Assembly: GCA_033558025.1 (NCBI GenBank) | Contig: JAUCEF010000005.1 | Span: forward strand, 620,001 to 684,000 | DNA from: Phytophthora sp. 'mugwort' | Lineage: Eukaryota > Oomycota > Peronosporomycetes > Peronosporales > Peronosporaceae | Direction: 5' to 3' | Length of the DNA: 64,000 nt | Position numbers and translations under genes: made by a program | Shown: piece after piece, positions 11,401 through 20,282 of the stretch | How positions within the stretch are numbered: position 1 is the stretch's first letter | Layout: the number at the start of each line of letters is the position of its first letter | Notes under the pieces: model-generated | Databases searched by the model: none | The model's input: only the letters and a program-made list of their open reading frames with translations | What the model was told of the DNA's origin: nothing

Positions 11401-11731
11401 TTTGGCAACTGTTCGTCGACACCCTCTTGTCGTTCGATGAATATTAACCAATCACAGATACGCTGAAGTGAGACCCCAAACGGCGTTTGGCAGCAAGATC
11501 GCAGGCAGCTCGCCATGCCGAGGGAATCTAATCGAGCAAGGCTCATAAGGAAGTATGACACCCTCCTCAATGCACGACTGCTTCGACTGTACGCGCGCGT
11601 GTTACATGACGATGAGGATGTTGAGGACGACCAGTTGGATGATGCTATCTTGTATCGCCTTACCAGCATTCTAAGCTCGCGATACGTCTCCCCTCGTATT
11701 CAGGAGGTTGGTAAGCCCAAGTTCGACTGGT

Positions 11732-12511
11732 TCATCCCACTCCGATAGTGTGGTAGCAACACGGGTATTGCGCACACGAATGGACCCGATATTTTTTAAT
11801 GCTATTAGTATTGACTGCGCCTGATTGTTTTGGCCTTGTGGCAGCAGTCGTCGTAGCACCAGTCGCCGTAGTCATGGCAGCACTCGTCGTAGCAATAGTA
11901 GCAATTGTTGTCGCACCACTCGTTGTGGTAGTCACTGCACCATTTACTGCAGCACTCATTAAAGTAGCTGTCGACTCTCTAGTCGATGCGTCGTCCTCTC
12001 CGCTAAAGCATGTCTCCTCAACGGACTGGTCTGCAGTGTCAAAATCAGAATCTTCATTCGTGGCCGTTGGCCGAGTCGCTGTTCTGTCCTCCATTACGTC
12101 TTTGAGAACTTCGTCGTGCGGGCACTTTTGCTCGATCCACTCCAGGAGAAAGCCTTCAACTGTTTTACCTTCTGCAAGACTCTTCTTGGTCTTTCCATTG
12201 GTAGTGTCGCCGCGCCACGTTGCGTAGTTATCTTGCGCTATTATCCAGCCCAAGAGCACGCTGAATGAGCTGGCGGAGGGATCAGGTCCGTCGTTCTTCC
12301 ACATCACCCTCTTTGTCTTGGTCGCGGTCTTCTTCTGCTTCCCCTTTCCGGTCTTTTTCTTCAGCTCCCCTTTTTCTGCGTAGCTGCTCCGAGGGATGCT
12401 GGTTCTACTGGGAGAGTCACGATTGATCCACCAGCGCCTTCTGTAATGATGTGGGGCGGAGGAGAAGGAGAAGGAGTTGTCGAGTAGGAAGGAAATTTGG
12501 AAGTGATTCAT
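11732..12511 (-). CDS. Myb/SANT-like ORF nested in the MULE (259 aa), possibly pseudogene
   Basis: It starts at the ATG at 12511 on the minus strand and stays open for 259 codons. After a basic Lys-rich stretch (residues about 50-70) comes a domain of the type WKNDGPDPSASSFSVLLGWI, then NYATWRGDTTNGKTKKSLAEG. That is a Myb/SANT-like module I associate with oomycete transposon-linked proteins (inference). The C-terminal 90 residues are a long Thr/Ala-rich run that looks like simple-sequence expansion. It lies in opposite orientation inside the split MULE transposase, so it came in with the inserted segment or is a second ORF of the element. The plus-strand frame 11799-12227 is its shadow. Confidence 0.45.
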   Translation of the reverse strand: MNHFQISFLLDNSFSFSSAPHHYRRRWWINRDSPSRTSIPRSSYAEKGELKKKTGKGKQKKTATKTKRVMWKNDGPDPSASSFSVLLGWIIAQDNYATWRGDTTNGKTKKSLAEGKTVEGFLLEWIEQKCPHDEVLKDVMEDRTATRPTATNEDSDFDTADQSVEETCFSGEDDASTRESTATLMSAAVNGAVTTTTSGATTIATIATTSAAMTTATGATTTAATRPKQSGAVNTNSIKKYRVHSCAQYPCCYHTIGVG

Positions 12512-12825
12512 TTTGGGCGGTCCTTAGTTCGCTAGCGCTATATCTAAGCCGCCATGGAGGCTCTTGTGTGTCCTTTGTGCCACGCTGGATATTCTCCGCA
12601 CTGTGACCAACCATTCCTCTACATCACATGCAAACCTACACGTCACACTCTATTGACTATCTGATTGGCTGGAGACTCTGGGACATTCTCTGGTTTCGTC
12701 ATCATGATAATGATTGCGTGTACCATGAGTGTAGTTCACATACGTGATCCTTGGAAGATGTCGTGGGTGTCGCGCGACGCCTCCTTATGTGCAATTTATG
12801 CAAAATATGCAAAATAAAATGTGTT

Positions 12826-12900
12826 GTCGATGGGACTCGAACCCGTGACCTTTGCCTTGGACGATAGAAACTTTACTTCTGCACCAGACTGTGCGTATAT
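12826..12900 (-). other. tRNA-like B-box sequence inside the MULE
   Basis: On the minus strand GGTTCGAGTCC (12833-12843 on plus) is preceded by sequence of roughly tRNA length. Four of five T-stem pairs form around the loop, but no sensible anticodon stem does. It shares the GGACTCGAACCCG core with 4576-4588. It is likely a tRNA pseudogene or SINE piece. Confidence 0.35.
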
Positions 12901-13284
12901 CGATTGTGTCGGGACCAAAGGTTTTCCCCATACGTAACCGATGTAAAATGTGTCGTAATTGCAAACCACATCCTTACACCTTCAGTCGGAGGGGCCGCAG
13001 CTGCGAGGTCATTGAGGAGGCTTGGTCCCGACAGGGGGCTGCTGGTTCTTCGACAGGAGAGCTAGCAGTGGGCATGAGCTTGAGAAGATCCTTTCGTTTT
13101 GATTGTGTGTTCTTGCTGCCTTTCGATCTTGCTGCCTCATCTAACAGCGTCGATTTCGTGGCATCTCGCGAGACGGCAGCAAGAAGGATCGCAAATTTAT
13201 TTTAGCGAATGAGAGCTCGAGAACGGCCAACAGCTGCCAATTTTGATCTCGTTGCTGCCAAAGTGTAGTTAATTGGCGATCCAC

Positions 13285-14036
13285 GAATTTTGTGGAAAGT
13301 GACAATAACGTCATGGTAACGAACGGGCTCCGAAAAGCGACACCTTTTGGAATGTTGCAATTGGCTATGAAGGTCATGATGGTGGACGCAACGGCTGGAC
13401 GAAAGCGTATCCGGAAGTGGCTGGCACAGGTCGGCATATCACGCCACACGCGAATGATCTTCGCAAATCTGAAAGAAAAGAAGCAGGTGCTTATTCTATT
13501 GATGAAAGCTCCAATATAATATACTCAGTCATCCGCGCAGAATTTGGATCGAGACAAGATGTAGACCTCTGCGCTCTGACGTGTACGTGTGTTACAATTG
13601 ATCAAGTCAAAATTTCGTGTCGACAGTTGGTTGCTGCTCTGCGAAAAGCTGGCCAAAGTCACAGAGAAATAGAAGACCTTCACCGGCTTACTTACTGACT
13701 ACTTACCAGGCTGCATTCCAAAACATTGCTGTTGGAATTGTGGTGGATAACTGCATTGTAAAAAATAGCAGGATCCGGCTTTCACCTTTCTACAGACAAG
13801 CTGGAAGGCCAAAGACTAGACGTATCCGAAGTGGCGGTGAAGCACGCGGAGGAAAAAACATACAAATATACAAATGTAGAGGATGCGGACAGTACAACAG
13901 ACACAACAGAGTAACCAGCACAAACCACGCAGACAATTCCCCCAATGCAGATATCCACGCTGGCAAAACTATATTGCCAGCACCTACCGAAACACCACTC
14001 ACTAGCAACGGGTATTTTACCATCCCAACCACGTGA
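13285..14036 (+). pseudogene. MULE transposase, C-terminal half
   Basis: The transposase resumes with NFVESDNNVMVTNGLRK, the usual Asn-rich helix after the catalytic core, then continues in shifting frames. A DLCALTCTC segment near 13565-13595 corresponds to the start of the SWIM zinc finger. After it come the PFYRQAGRPKTRRIRSGGEA linker and a terminal zinc knuckle (IYKCRGCGQYNRHNR) near 13870-13910. The order matches MULE proteins, and with 10152-11400 it makes one split gene. At least three frame changes are needed, so it is dead. Confidence 0.7.
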
Positions 14037-14325
14037 CACCACAGCGCAAGCAACAGTTCATTCGGAAACGAACACCGGCGTGGACCATAGTCGTCTAGAC
14101 GTTGTCTACCTGCTTTCATGAAGCTTAAGCTACACATACATGACACCATTGAACTAACTGTTGCCTAGTAGCCCGGAAGTCCTCAGCTGGAACGTCTACT
14201 GCTCGGGGCGTCCATCATCAGCAACCCCTTCTGCCAGGCCAGCTTCAGCTCGGAGCTTAGCTTGCGAGGGTGCGGCCCTGCACGAGGAGGACTCGTTGTC
14301 CTCAAATACGCGCTAGAGGCAGGAG

Positions 14326-14532
14326 GGGGGCAGGCTGCTCGTGGTGCTGCCGAGGAACGCGGCAGGAGGCGGGTGGCATAGTCCGTGTGGCCCGCCACCT
14401 TGTAGGTGACCACGCGGCAGCAATCGTCGACTGCCAGCGACAGGACTCGGCGGTAGTGTGGACCACCTTATCCTGGAGCAGAGTCCACGTTTTGGGAAAG
14501 TGCAGCTGGCGGTTCGCCTTTTGGGAAATACC
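14326..14532 (-). repeat. Right TIR of the MULE
   Basis: It is the inverted partner of 9775-9983, ending GGGAAATACC at 14532. Short frames read across it, and across the left copy, are shadows of GC-rich TIR DNA rather than genes. Confidence 0.82.
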
Positions 14533-15312
14533 CTATGTGTAAGTGTCCCTGTTACGTTTGGTAGTCACCGTGATATCCGAATTAATGACGTAGGCTGGCC
14601 CAGTGCCATAGGCCTAGGCGCAATTTATTGGTGCGCCTGACACGAGCCTTCAGATGATTCTGTACGGTCAAGCATGATCGAAATGCTTGAGCTAACCACG
14701 TTGGCCCTGCACTGTGTACCTTGTAACCTCGACATGCGACTGACTAGCTTCAGGTCGGCCAACTCGACGAAAGGGGACGTTCCCTACTGAAAGTAACGTC
14801 GATGTACTGGAGTTGGGCCGGCATGCAGCGCTGACACTGCATCCTCGAGCTCAACTGGGATTATCGTGTGCTGTTCAACAAGTGCGTTGATGTCGCCAAA
14901 GATTCCAAGAATAACACAGGCAGCTCCATCCGCGATAACAACAGCTCCTTCAGAGTCATCATCGAGGGGGCGGTGATCGTACTTCTCCATTGGAACAGAC
15001 GCCTCAATGAAAACATCGATACAGAACTGCAACAGCGATCCGATAATACCTCAAGTCGACCGGCATTGCTGCCGTAGATGGATTCGAGTACTCGTCGTGC
15101 TTTTCACGCCCAGCCCCCCCCCCCCCCCCCCCCCCACCCACCCACCCCCCTTCACCATTTTTTTTCACCTTTTGAGGAGAGGAGCATTTGTCTAGTTTAT
15201 CCAAGTAACGTTGATGCTAATTGTTCAACACAAAATAGTTGAATGTACTGTTCAGATTTCCTTAACAGAAAACGCATTAGAACTACGCATGGACATGCAA
15301 GTGACTGGCAAC
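14533..15312. other. Gene-poor spacer with a poly-C tract
   Basis: No recognised gene. A minus-strand frame at 14784-15032 (82 codons, acidic, RPLDDDSEGAVVIADGAACV) looks mildly protein-like but lacks any family signature. A long C run lies at 15114-15150. Confidence 0.4.
15114..15150. repeat. Poly-C / G-quadruplex-prone tract
   Basis: Twenty-two consecutive C residues (15114-15135) are followed by three A-separated C runs. The minus strand is therefore a long G tract able to form quadruplexes. The exact length may be uncertain because such runs are hard to sequence. Confidence 0.85.
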
Positions 15313-16065
15313 TCATAAAACTTCGTCGAAAATATCCGTCCACGAATCGCCAAGGTATTCGACGTCGAGCGGAGGCAACCCATCATCGGCGTTGCTGCTG
15401 GCGCTGTAGCTCTTCTCTGAAAATTCTGCCCGAGTTGCTGCCATTACATGGTCTTCGGTTAGGATTGGATCAAGGAGTGCGTTAAGCTCATCTTCACGGC
15501 CAGAATCGATCACTAGGGACCAGTCCAGCGCACACAAGTCTGCCAGTGGCCAGGACGTGTTGTTGAAGTTCTCGGGGCTGAATGTAGCCATTTCATGCTC
15601 CGGCTCGCGCTCGTCTTCTTTCTTTTCCTCGGTATGTAGTCTCTTGAAGTCCATGCGAAGCAAACGCTCGTCGGCATCACTTTCTTCACGCAAACGCTTG
15701 TTCCCGATATGAGAAGCTGCAGCACACATAGCTGCCTTGTGCATCTCCATTTCAGCTACCACTCGTCCCAGCTGAACGGGACGACATTGATGGAGAAACT
15801 CATGGCTAAACGTGCACACACTGGCACGCGTCTTCGTCCACTTTCGAAAGCCAAAGTTGTTAAGTTGCCGCTGGAAGCTGGCGAACTTGCAATGCTTGAA
15901 GTACTTTGGGAGGATCTCGCGCTCAAGTCTTGGAACGTCGAAGACCTGAAAGTAGGATCCGTCGACCGACCAGGATAGGATACATTGGTCTTCATCATGC
16001 AGAATATCGTACAGAGTCCTAACGAATCGAGGGACTTCGTCGACAACCTTCTCGTTCGAGCACAT
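15313..16065 (-). CDS. Heat-shock-factor-type transcription factor (250 aa)
   Basis: It runs ATG at 16065 to TGA at 15313, with no intron needed. Residues about 10-100 are an HSF DNA-binding domain: VPRFVRTLYDILHDEDQ, ILSWSVDGSYFQVFDVPRLE, then FASFQRQLNNFGFRKW, the recognition-helix hallmark. The rest is charged and carries a KRL-rich basic patch near 120-140. It ends in an acidic, Trp/Leu-containing tail that could activate transcription. No clear heptad-repeat trimerisation zone is seen, so it belongs to the short HSF-like class expanded in oomycetes rather than to canonical HSF1. It is divergently oriented to the tandem array at 16.7-21.2 kb and clearly related but diverged from it. Confidence 0.88.
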   Translation of the reverse strand: MCSNEKVVDEVPRFVRTLYDILHDEDQCILSWSVDGSYFQVFDVPRLEREILPKYFKHCKFASFQRQLNNFGFRKWTKTRASVCTFSHEFLHQCRPVQLGRVVAEMEMHKAAMCAAASHIGNKRLREESDADERLLRMDFKRLHTEEKKEDEREPEHEMATFSPENFNNTSWPLADLCALDWSLVIDSGREDELNALLDPILTEDHVMAATRAEFSEKSYSASSNADDGLPPLDVEYLGDSWTDIFDEVL

Positions 16066-16599
16066 GGTGGATGATTGGTTGTGTCGTTGTTCCTCTCACG
16101 TTCCTCTTAAAGCGTTGCCCGTCTAAAAATCAAATTAAGTTGTGATTGAGAAAGCGAGAAGCATTAGAGGGTCACCTTAGGCCCTTAGCAAGTAGGTGAT
16201 ACCGCGTTTAGCTATAAATGTGACGGGGGCATACACAGAAGACTTTGTGCCATGTGCTTCGGTAGACAATATGTAGCCGCAGCGGCAATCTGGTCCTGGA
16301 TTGCGCGGATTGCATTGCAGCTGCAAACGCCTCGTCCGCCGCCTTTCGGAAGTCTGGTCATCTGACGGCTGGCGTGCTTGTGGGACCACGCTAAAGCTAT
16401 ATGCACGACATTGAAGTGTCGTCTTGTTGATCGTATGTTTGCGTCTGCAGGTGTTTCTAAGTTTTGAAAAATGGCTGCATTTTCCATTTTCGAAGCGACA
16501 AGTCCCCAGATATGCTGCATCAAACGGGTACACGAGCTTTGTTTCGCACAGGTCTGTCGGTCGCGACTGGATGCCTGCGAAGATTACTCCAATGCATCA

Positions 16600-16623
16600 C
16601 CAATTGGCTCGACTTATATAAGT
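16600..16623 (+). promoter_or_regulatory. CCAAT box and TATA-like motif upstream of HSF copy 1
   Basis: CCAAT at 16600-16604 and the palindromic ACTTATATAAGT at 16612-16623 lie about 85-105 bp before the ATG at 16708. The intact copies at 18360 and 20283 have unrelated upstream DNA without these motifs. Position suits a core promoter, but TATA boxes are not general in oomycetes, so this is tentative. Confidence 0.3.
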
Positions 16624-16707
16624 TAACGCGACCGTCAGTCCAACATCTCAACCTCTCAACAACAACATATTTAAAAACATTCCACCGACCAACGCGAGTA
16701 TTTCAGT

Positions 16708-17345
16708 ATGGATATCAGCTTTGCAAATATCAACACAGTCAGCGCCGTTGCCACCGTGCCCCGCTTCGTGCGCTCCGTCTACGACATGCGGTAACGACCG
16801 CTTCTACTTCACAGGTCAAGGCAACAACGTCGACGAAGCGACCTCGTAGCCTTCTGCCCACCGCGACCACCGACGACACGGCGTCTCTGAAGAAGCGCAA
16901 GACGTCCCCGCGCGATGTGTGCGCGGTCGACGACCTGTCGCACATCAGCGTACCGTCGATCTTGGAGCCGCTGTGGCTGCTGGTTGACGACAGCAGTTGG
17001 GAAATGGACGACCTCCTGCTGCTTGATGCCCTCGATTCGGTCGAGCTGGTGGCGCTGGGCTGGGACGCCGTCGTCTCGCCTGTCGAGATGCCGCTTTGCC
17101 TCAGTAACGAAGAAATCGACAGTGACTGCGTTCGTATCACCGACGTAGATGGCTTCGACTTCGAGCTTGACTGCGCGGCGACGACAGACCTGGAGGCCGA
17201 AGCCGACGTGTCTGTGGTCGACAGTGGCCTGCCCACCGCTCAGTCGCTGACGGACGTCGATTTTGACGCTCTGCTCGAAGCTGCCTCCGACGTTACCATC
17301 GACGTTGCCATCGACGTTGATGTGGACACGTTGCTTTTCGTGTAG
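16708..17345 (+). pseudogene. HSF array copy 1, chimeric and truncated
   Basis: The ATG at 16708 gives the first 27 residues of the HSF domain up to RFVRSVYDM. It then jumps directly to sequence that in the intact copies lies 271 bp further on, sharing one G at the junction (16788). The jump breaks the frame: translation gives one Arg and stops at 16792-16794. The remaining 3' part to 17345 is base-identical to the intact copies as far as I can see, but has lost almost the whole DNA-binding domain. The first 81 bp differ from the other copies at two positions and the upstream DNA is different, so the 5' piece comes from another paralogue. The longer frame from 16464 is an artefact. Confidence 0.85.
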
Positions 17346-18359
17346 GTTGTGGAGTCAGTGGCCGTTACCATAGAACTCGGCACTAAAACTGTAAATAATT
17401 TATGAATTCGTCGATATCTGCACCAATACATGGAGTGAGTGAAGCGAGAAGAATATTACATCGAAACTACGAATGGTACGCTTGCATGTATTGCTGCGGT
17501 GGTATTACAGTCACTGTTGTCTGTAGCTCGGTATTAGGATGCCGTGATAATTTATGCGTGGAGCTTTTGGTGAAGGAGTTTAAAACGTTTCTCAACTCGG
17601 TTGTCGTGACTAGTCCCGTTTCTGCATCCGTTCGTCTACATCTCCACCGACATGGCTACACGCCGCATACCGCGCACACTGTAGCCTGCAACTTTAACCA
17701 TCACAAAAATAAGAACACTACATTATCCTCTAGTGCGGTACTACCATCCTCTTCAGGACACCGTTCGAAGGTCGGAAGCCGTAGGTCCAGCATCCAGCCA
17801 ACTTTGCAGCAGCACCGTCTGATACACTTCAACTTGGCGAGAGCTTGTTCTTAGTCTACCGCGTCTCCCAATCAGTACCAAACTAGGGTGGAGGCTACCA
17901 ACCATGTGCCACACAGCAGACTCGGACCCGCCGCTACGAAAGAACTCACACTTATTCACTCAAAGCTGAATCATCTGTGTCGCCAGAACACTCCTGCCAT
18001 GCTGTCCTCGGTGTGTTCTCCGCAACAGCAGCAGTCATGTACAGTCCCAAAGTCTAGTCGAGTTTGTTAGCGCCATCTGGCACGGCGAGCTAATGGGACA
18101 AAAGCTAATGGTTTGCCGCTTGGTGAGCTCCTCGTCATCCTGCTGTCCATATTGCTGCCTACCGACTGTTACGAGAGTGGTGCGGCAGAAGCCCGCTGTG
18201 TCTCGCACACGACTGCCGACCAAGACAGCAGCGTATACTACGCCCACTCCAAGCTCCGCCACAACTCAATTGTGCTCGGCCAACCCAGCCATCGCAACAT
18301 TCAGTCCAACGTCGCGGCCATCACTTCAGGAGCAATAGCCGGCCAACGCGGGTATCAGT
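17346..18359. other. Intergenic flank between array copies 1 and 2
   Basis: This 1.0 kb is repeated at 19269-20282. Frames of up to 219 codons occur but overlap promoter and coding DNA in other frames and carry no family motif. I see no extra gene. The sequence just before each ATG (CCGGCCAACGCGGGTATCAGT) has no TATA-like motif. Confidence 0.6.
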
Positions 18360-19268
18360 ATGGATATCAGCATTGCGAATATCAACACAGTCAGCGCCGT
18401 TGCCACCGTGCCCCGCTTCGTGCGCTCCGTCTACGACATGCTGCAGAACGAAGACCAGCGCATCCTCTCGTGGTCGGCGGACGGATCCCACTTCCAGGTC
18501 TACGACGTGCCGCGACTGGAGGCCGAGGTGTTGCGCAAGTACTTCAAGCATGGCAAGTTCTCCAGCTTCCAGCGCCAGCTCAACAACTTCGGCTTCCACA
18601 AGTGGACCAAGACGCGCGCCAGTGTCGCTACCTTCAGCCACGACGTGCTCGTGCAGTGCCACCCGTCGCAGCTCACCGGCTTAGTGAGCCACATGAAGCT
18701 GAATCAGAAAGCGGTAACGACCGCTTCTACTTCACAGGTCAAGGCAACAACGTCGACGAAGCGACCTCGTAGCCTTCTGCCCACCGCGACCACCGACGAC
18801 ACGGCGTCTCTGAAGAAGCGCAAGACGTCCCCGCGCGATGTGTGCGCGGTCGACGACCTGTCGCACATCAGCGTACCGTCGATCTTGGAGCCGCTGTGGC
18901 TGCTGGTTGACGACAGCAGTTGGGAAATGGACGACCTCCTGCTGCTTGATGCCCTCGATTCGGTCGAGCTGGTGGCGCTGGGCTGGGACGCCGTCGTCTC
19001 GCCTGTCGAGATGCCGCTTTGCCTCAGTAACGAAGAAATCGACAGTGACTGCGTTCGTATCACCGACGTAGATGGCTTCGACTTCGAGCTTGACTGCGCG
19101 GCGACGACAGACCTGGAGGCCGAAGCCGACGTGTCTGTGGTCGACAGTGGCCTGCCCACCGCTCAGTCGCTGACGGACGTCGATTTTGACGCTCTGCTCG
19201 AAGCTGCCTCCGACGTTACCATCGACGTTGCCATCGACGTTGATGTGGACACGTTGCTTTTCGTGTAG
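18360..19268 (+). CDS. Heat-shock-factor-type transcription factor, array copy 2 (302 aa)
   Basis: It runs ATG at 18360 to TAG at 19268 with no intron. The HSF DNA-binding domain spans residues about 17-107 (VPRFVRSVYDMLQNEDQ, SWSADGSHFQVYDVPRLE, FSSFQRQLNNFGFHKW, TFSHDVLVQCHPSQL). A Thr/Lys linker with two basic clusters (KRPRSL, KKRKTS) that could act as nuclear localisation signals follows at 120-160. The C-terminal 140 residues are strongly acidic with Leu/Trp/Phe between, the style of an activation domain. It is nearly identical to copy 3 except the last ~25 residues. The function as DNA-binding regulator is by family; targets are unknown. Overlapping frames at 18113-18772 and on the minus strand are shadows. 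Confidence 0.92.
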   Translation: MDISIANINTVSAVATVPRFVRSVYDMLQNEDQRILSWSADGSHFQVYDVPRLEAEVLRKYFKHGKFSSFQRQLNNFGFHKWTKTRASVATFSHDVLVQCHPSQLTGLVSHMKLNQKAVTTASTSQVKATTSTKRPRSLLPTATTDDTASLKKRKTSPRDVCAVDDLSHISVPSILEPLWLLVDDSSWEMDDLLLLDALDSVELVALGWDAVVSPVEMPLCLSNEEIDSDCVRITDVDGFDFELDCAATTDLEAEADVSVVDSGLPTAQSLTDVDFDALLEAASDVTIDVAIDVDVDTLLFV

Positions 19269-20282
19269 GTTGTGGAGTCAGTGGCCGTTACCATAGAACT
19301 CGGCACTAAAACTGTAAATAATTTATGAATTCGTCGATATCTGCACCAATACATGGAGTGAGTGAAGCGAGAAGAATATTACATCGAAACTACGAATGGT
19401 ACGCTTGCATGTATTGCTGCGGTGGTATTACAGTCACTGTTGTCTGTAGCTCGGTATTAGGATGCCGTGATAATTTATGCGTGGAGCTTTTGGTGAAGGA
19501 GTTTAAAACGTTTCTCAACTCGGTTGTCGTGACTAGTCCCGTTTCTGCATCCGTTCGTCTACATCTCCACCGACATGGCTACACGCCGCATACCGCGCAC
19601 ACTGTAGCCTGCAACTTTAACCATCACAAAAATAAGAACACTACATTATCCTCTAGTGCGGTACTACCATCCTCTTCAGGACACCGTTCGAAGGTCGGAA
19701 GCCGTAGGTCCAGCATCCAGCCAACTTTGCAGCAGCACCGTCTGATACACTTCAACTTGGCGAGAGCTTGTTCTTAGTCTACCGCGTCTCCCAATCAGTA
19801 CCAAACTAGGGTGGAGGCTACCAACCATGTGCCACACAGCAGACTCGGACCCGCCGCTACGAAAGAACTCACACTTATTCACTCAAAGCTGAATCATCTG
19901 TGTCGCCAGAACACTCCTGCCATGCCGTCCTCGGTGTGTTCTCCGCAACAGCAGCAGTCATGTACAGTCCCAAAGTCTAGTCGAGTTTGTTAGCGCCATC
20001 TGGCACGGCGAGCTAATGGGACAAAAGCTAATGGTTTGCCGCTTGGTGAGCTCCTCGTCATCCTGCTGTCCATATTGCTGCCTACCGACTGTTACGAGAG
20101 TGGTGCGGCAGAAGCCCGCTGTGTCTCGCACACGACTGCCGACCAAGACAGCAGCGTATACTACGCCCACTCCAAGCTCCGCCACAACTCAATTGTGCTC
20201 GGCCAACCCAGCCATCGCAACATTCAGTCCAACGTCGCGGCCATCACTTCAGGAGCAATAGCCGGCCAACGCGGGTATCAGT

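Larger units (their letters stand above)
9775..14532 (+). mobile_element. Mutator-like element (MULE), 4.76 kb, with long TIRs
   Basis: Terminal inverted repeats of about 208 bp (9775-9983 and 14326-14532) begin with GGTATTTCCCAAAAGGCG on the left and its near complement on the right. Between them lie both halves of a MULE transposase, interrupted by about 1.9 kb of unrelated sequence. Flanks just outside (ctacggtaa on the left, ctatgtgta on the right) are only partly alike, so the 9-bp target duplication is eroded or the ends are off by a base or two. The TIRs are still clearly alike although the transposase is broken. Confidence 0.8.

Noticed and set aside
11799..12227. 142-codon hydrophobic Val/Ala-rich plus-strand frame resembling a membrane protein
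   Set aside because: It is the complement of the Thr/Ala simple-sequence tail of the minus-strand Myb-like ORF.
16066..16707. Heat shock elements between the divergent HSF genes
   Set aside because: TTC/GAA words near 16450-16500 are present but not in the regular alternating 5-bp array required.
16464..17345. A 293-codon frame spanning HSF copy 1
   Set aside because: It enters the HSF 3' part in the right frame by chance from upstream non-coding DNA. The true ATG at 16708 is in another frame and stops at 16794.
18113..18772. 219-codon frame repeated at 20036-20695
   Set aside because: It overlaps promoter and the HSF domain in another frame, is Arg/Gln/Leu-rich and repeats only because the DNA repeats.
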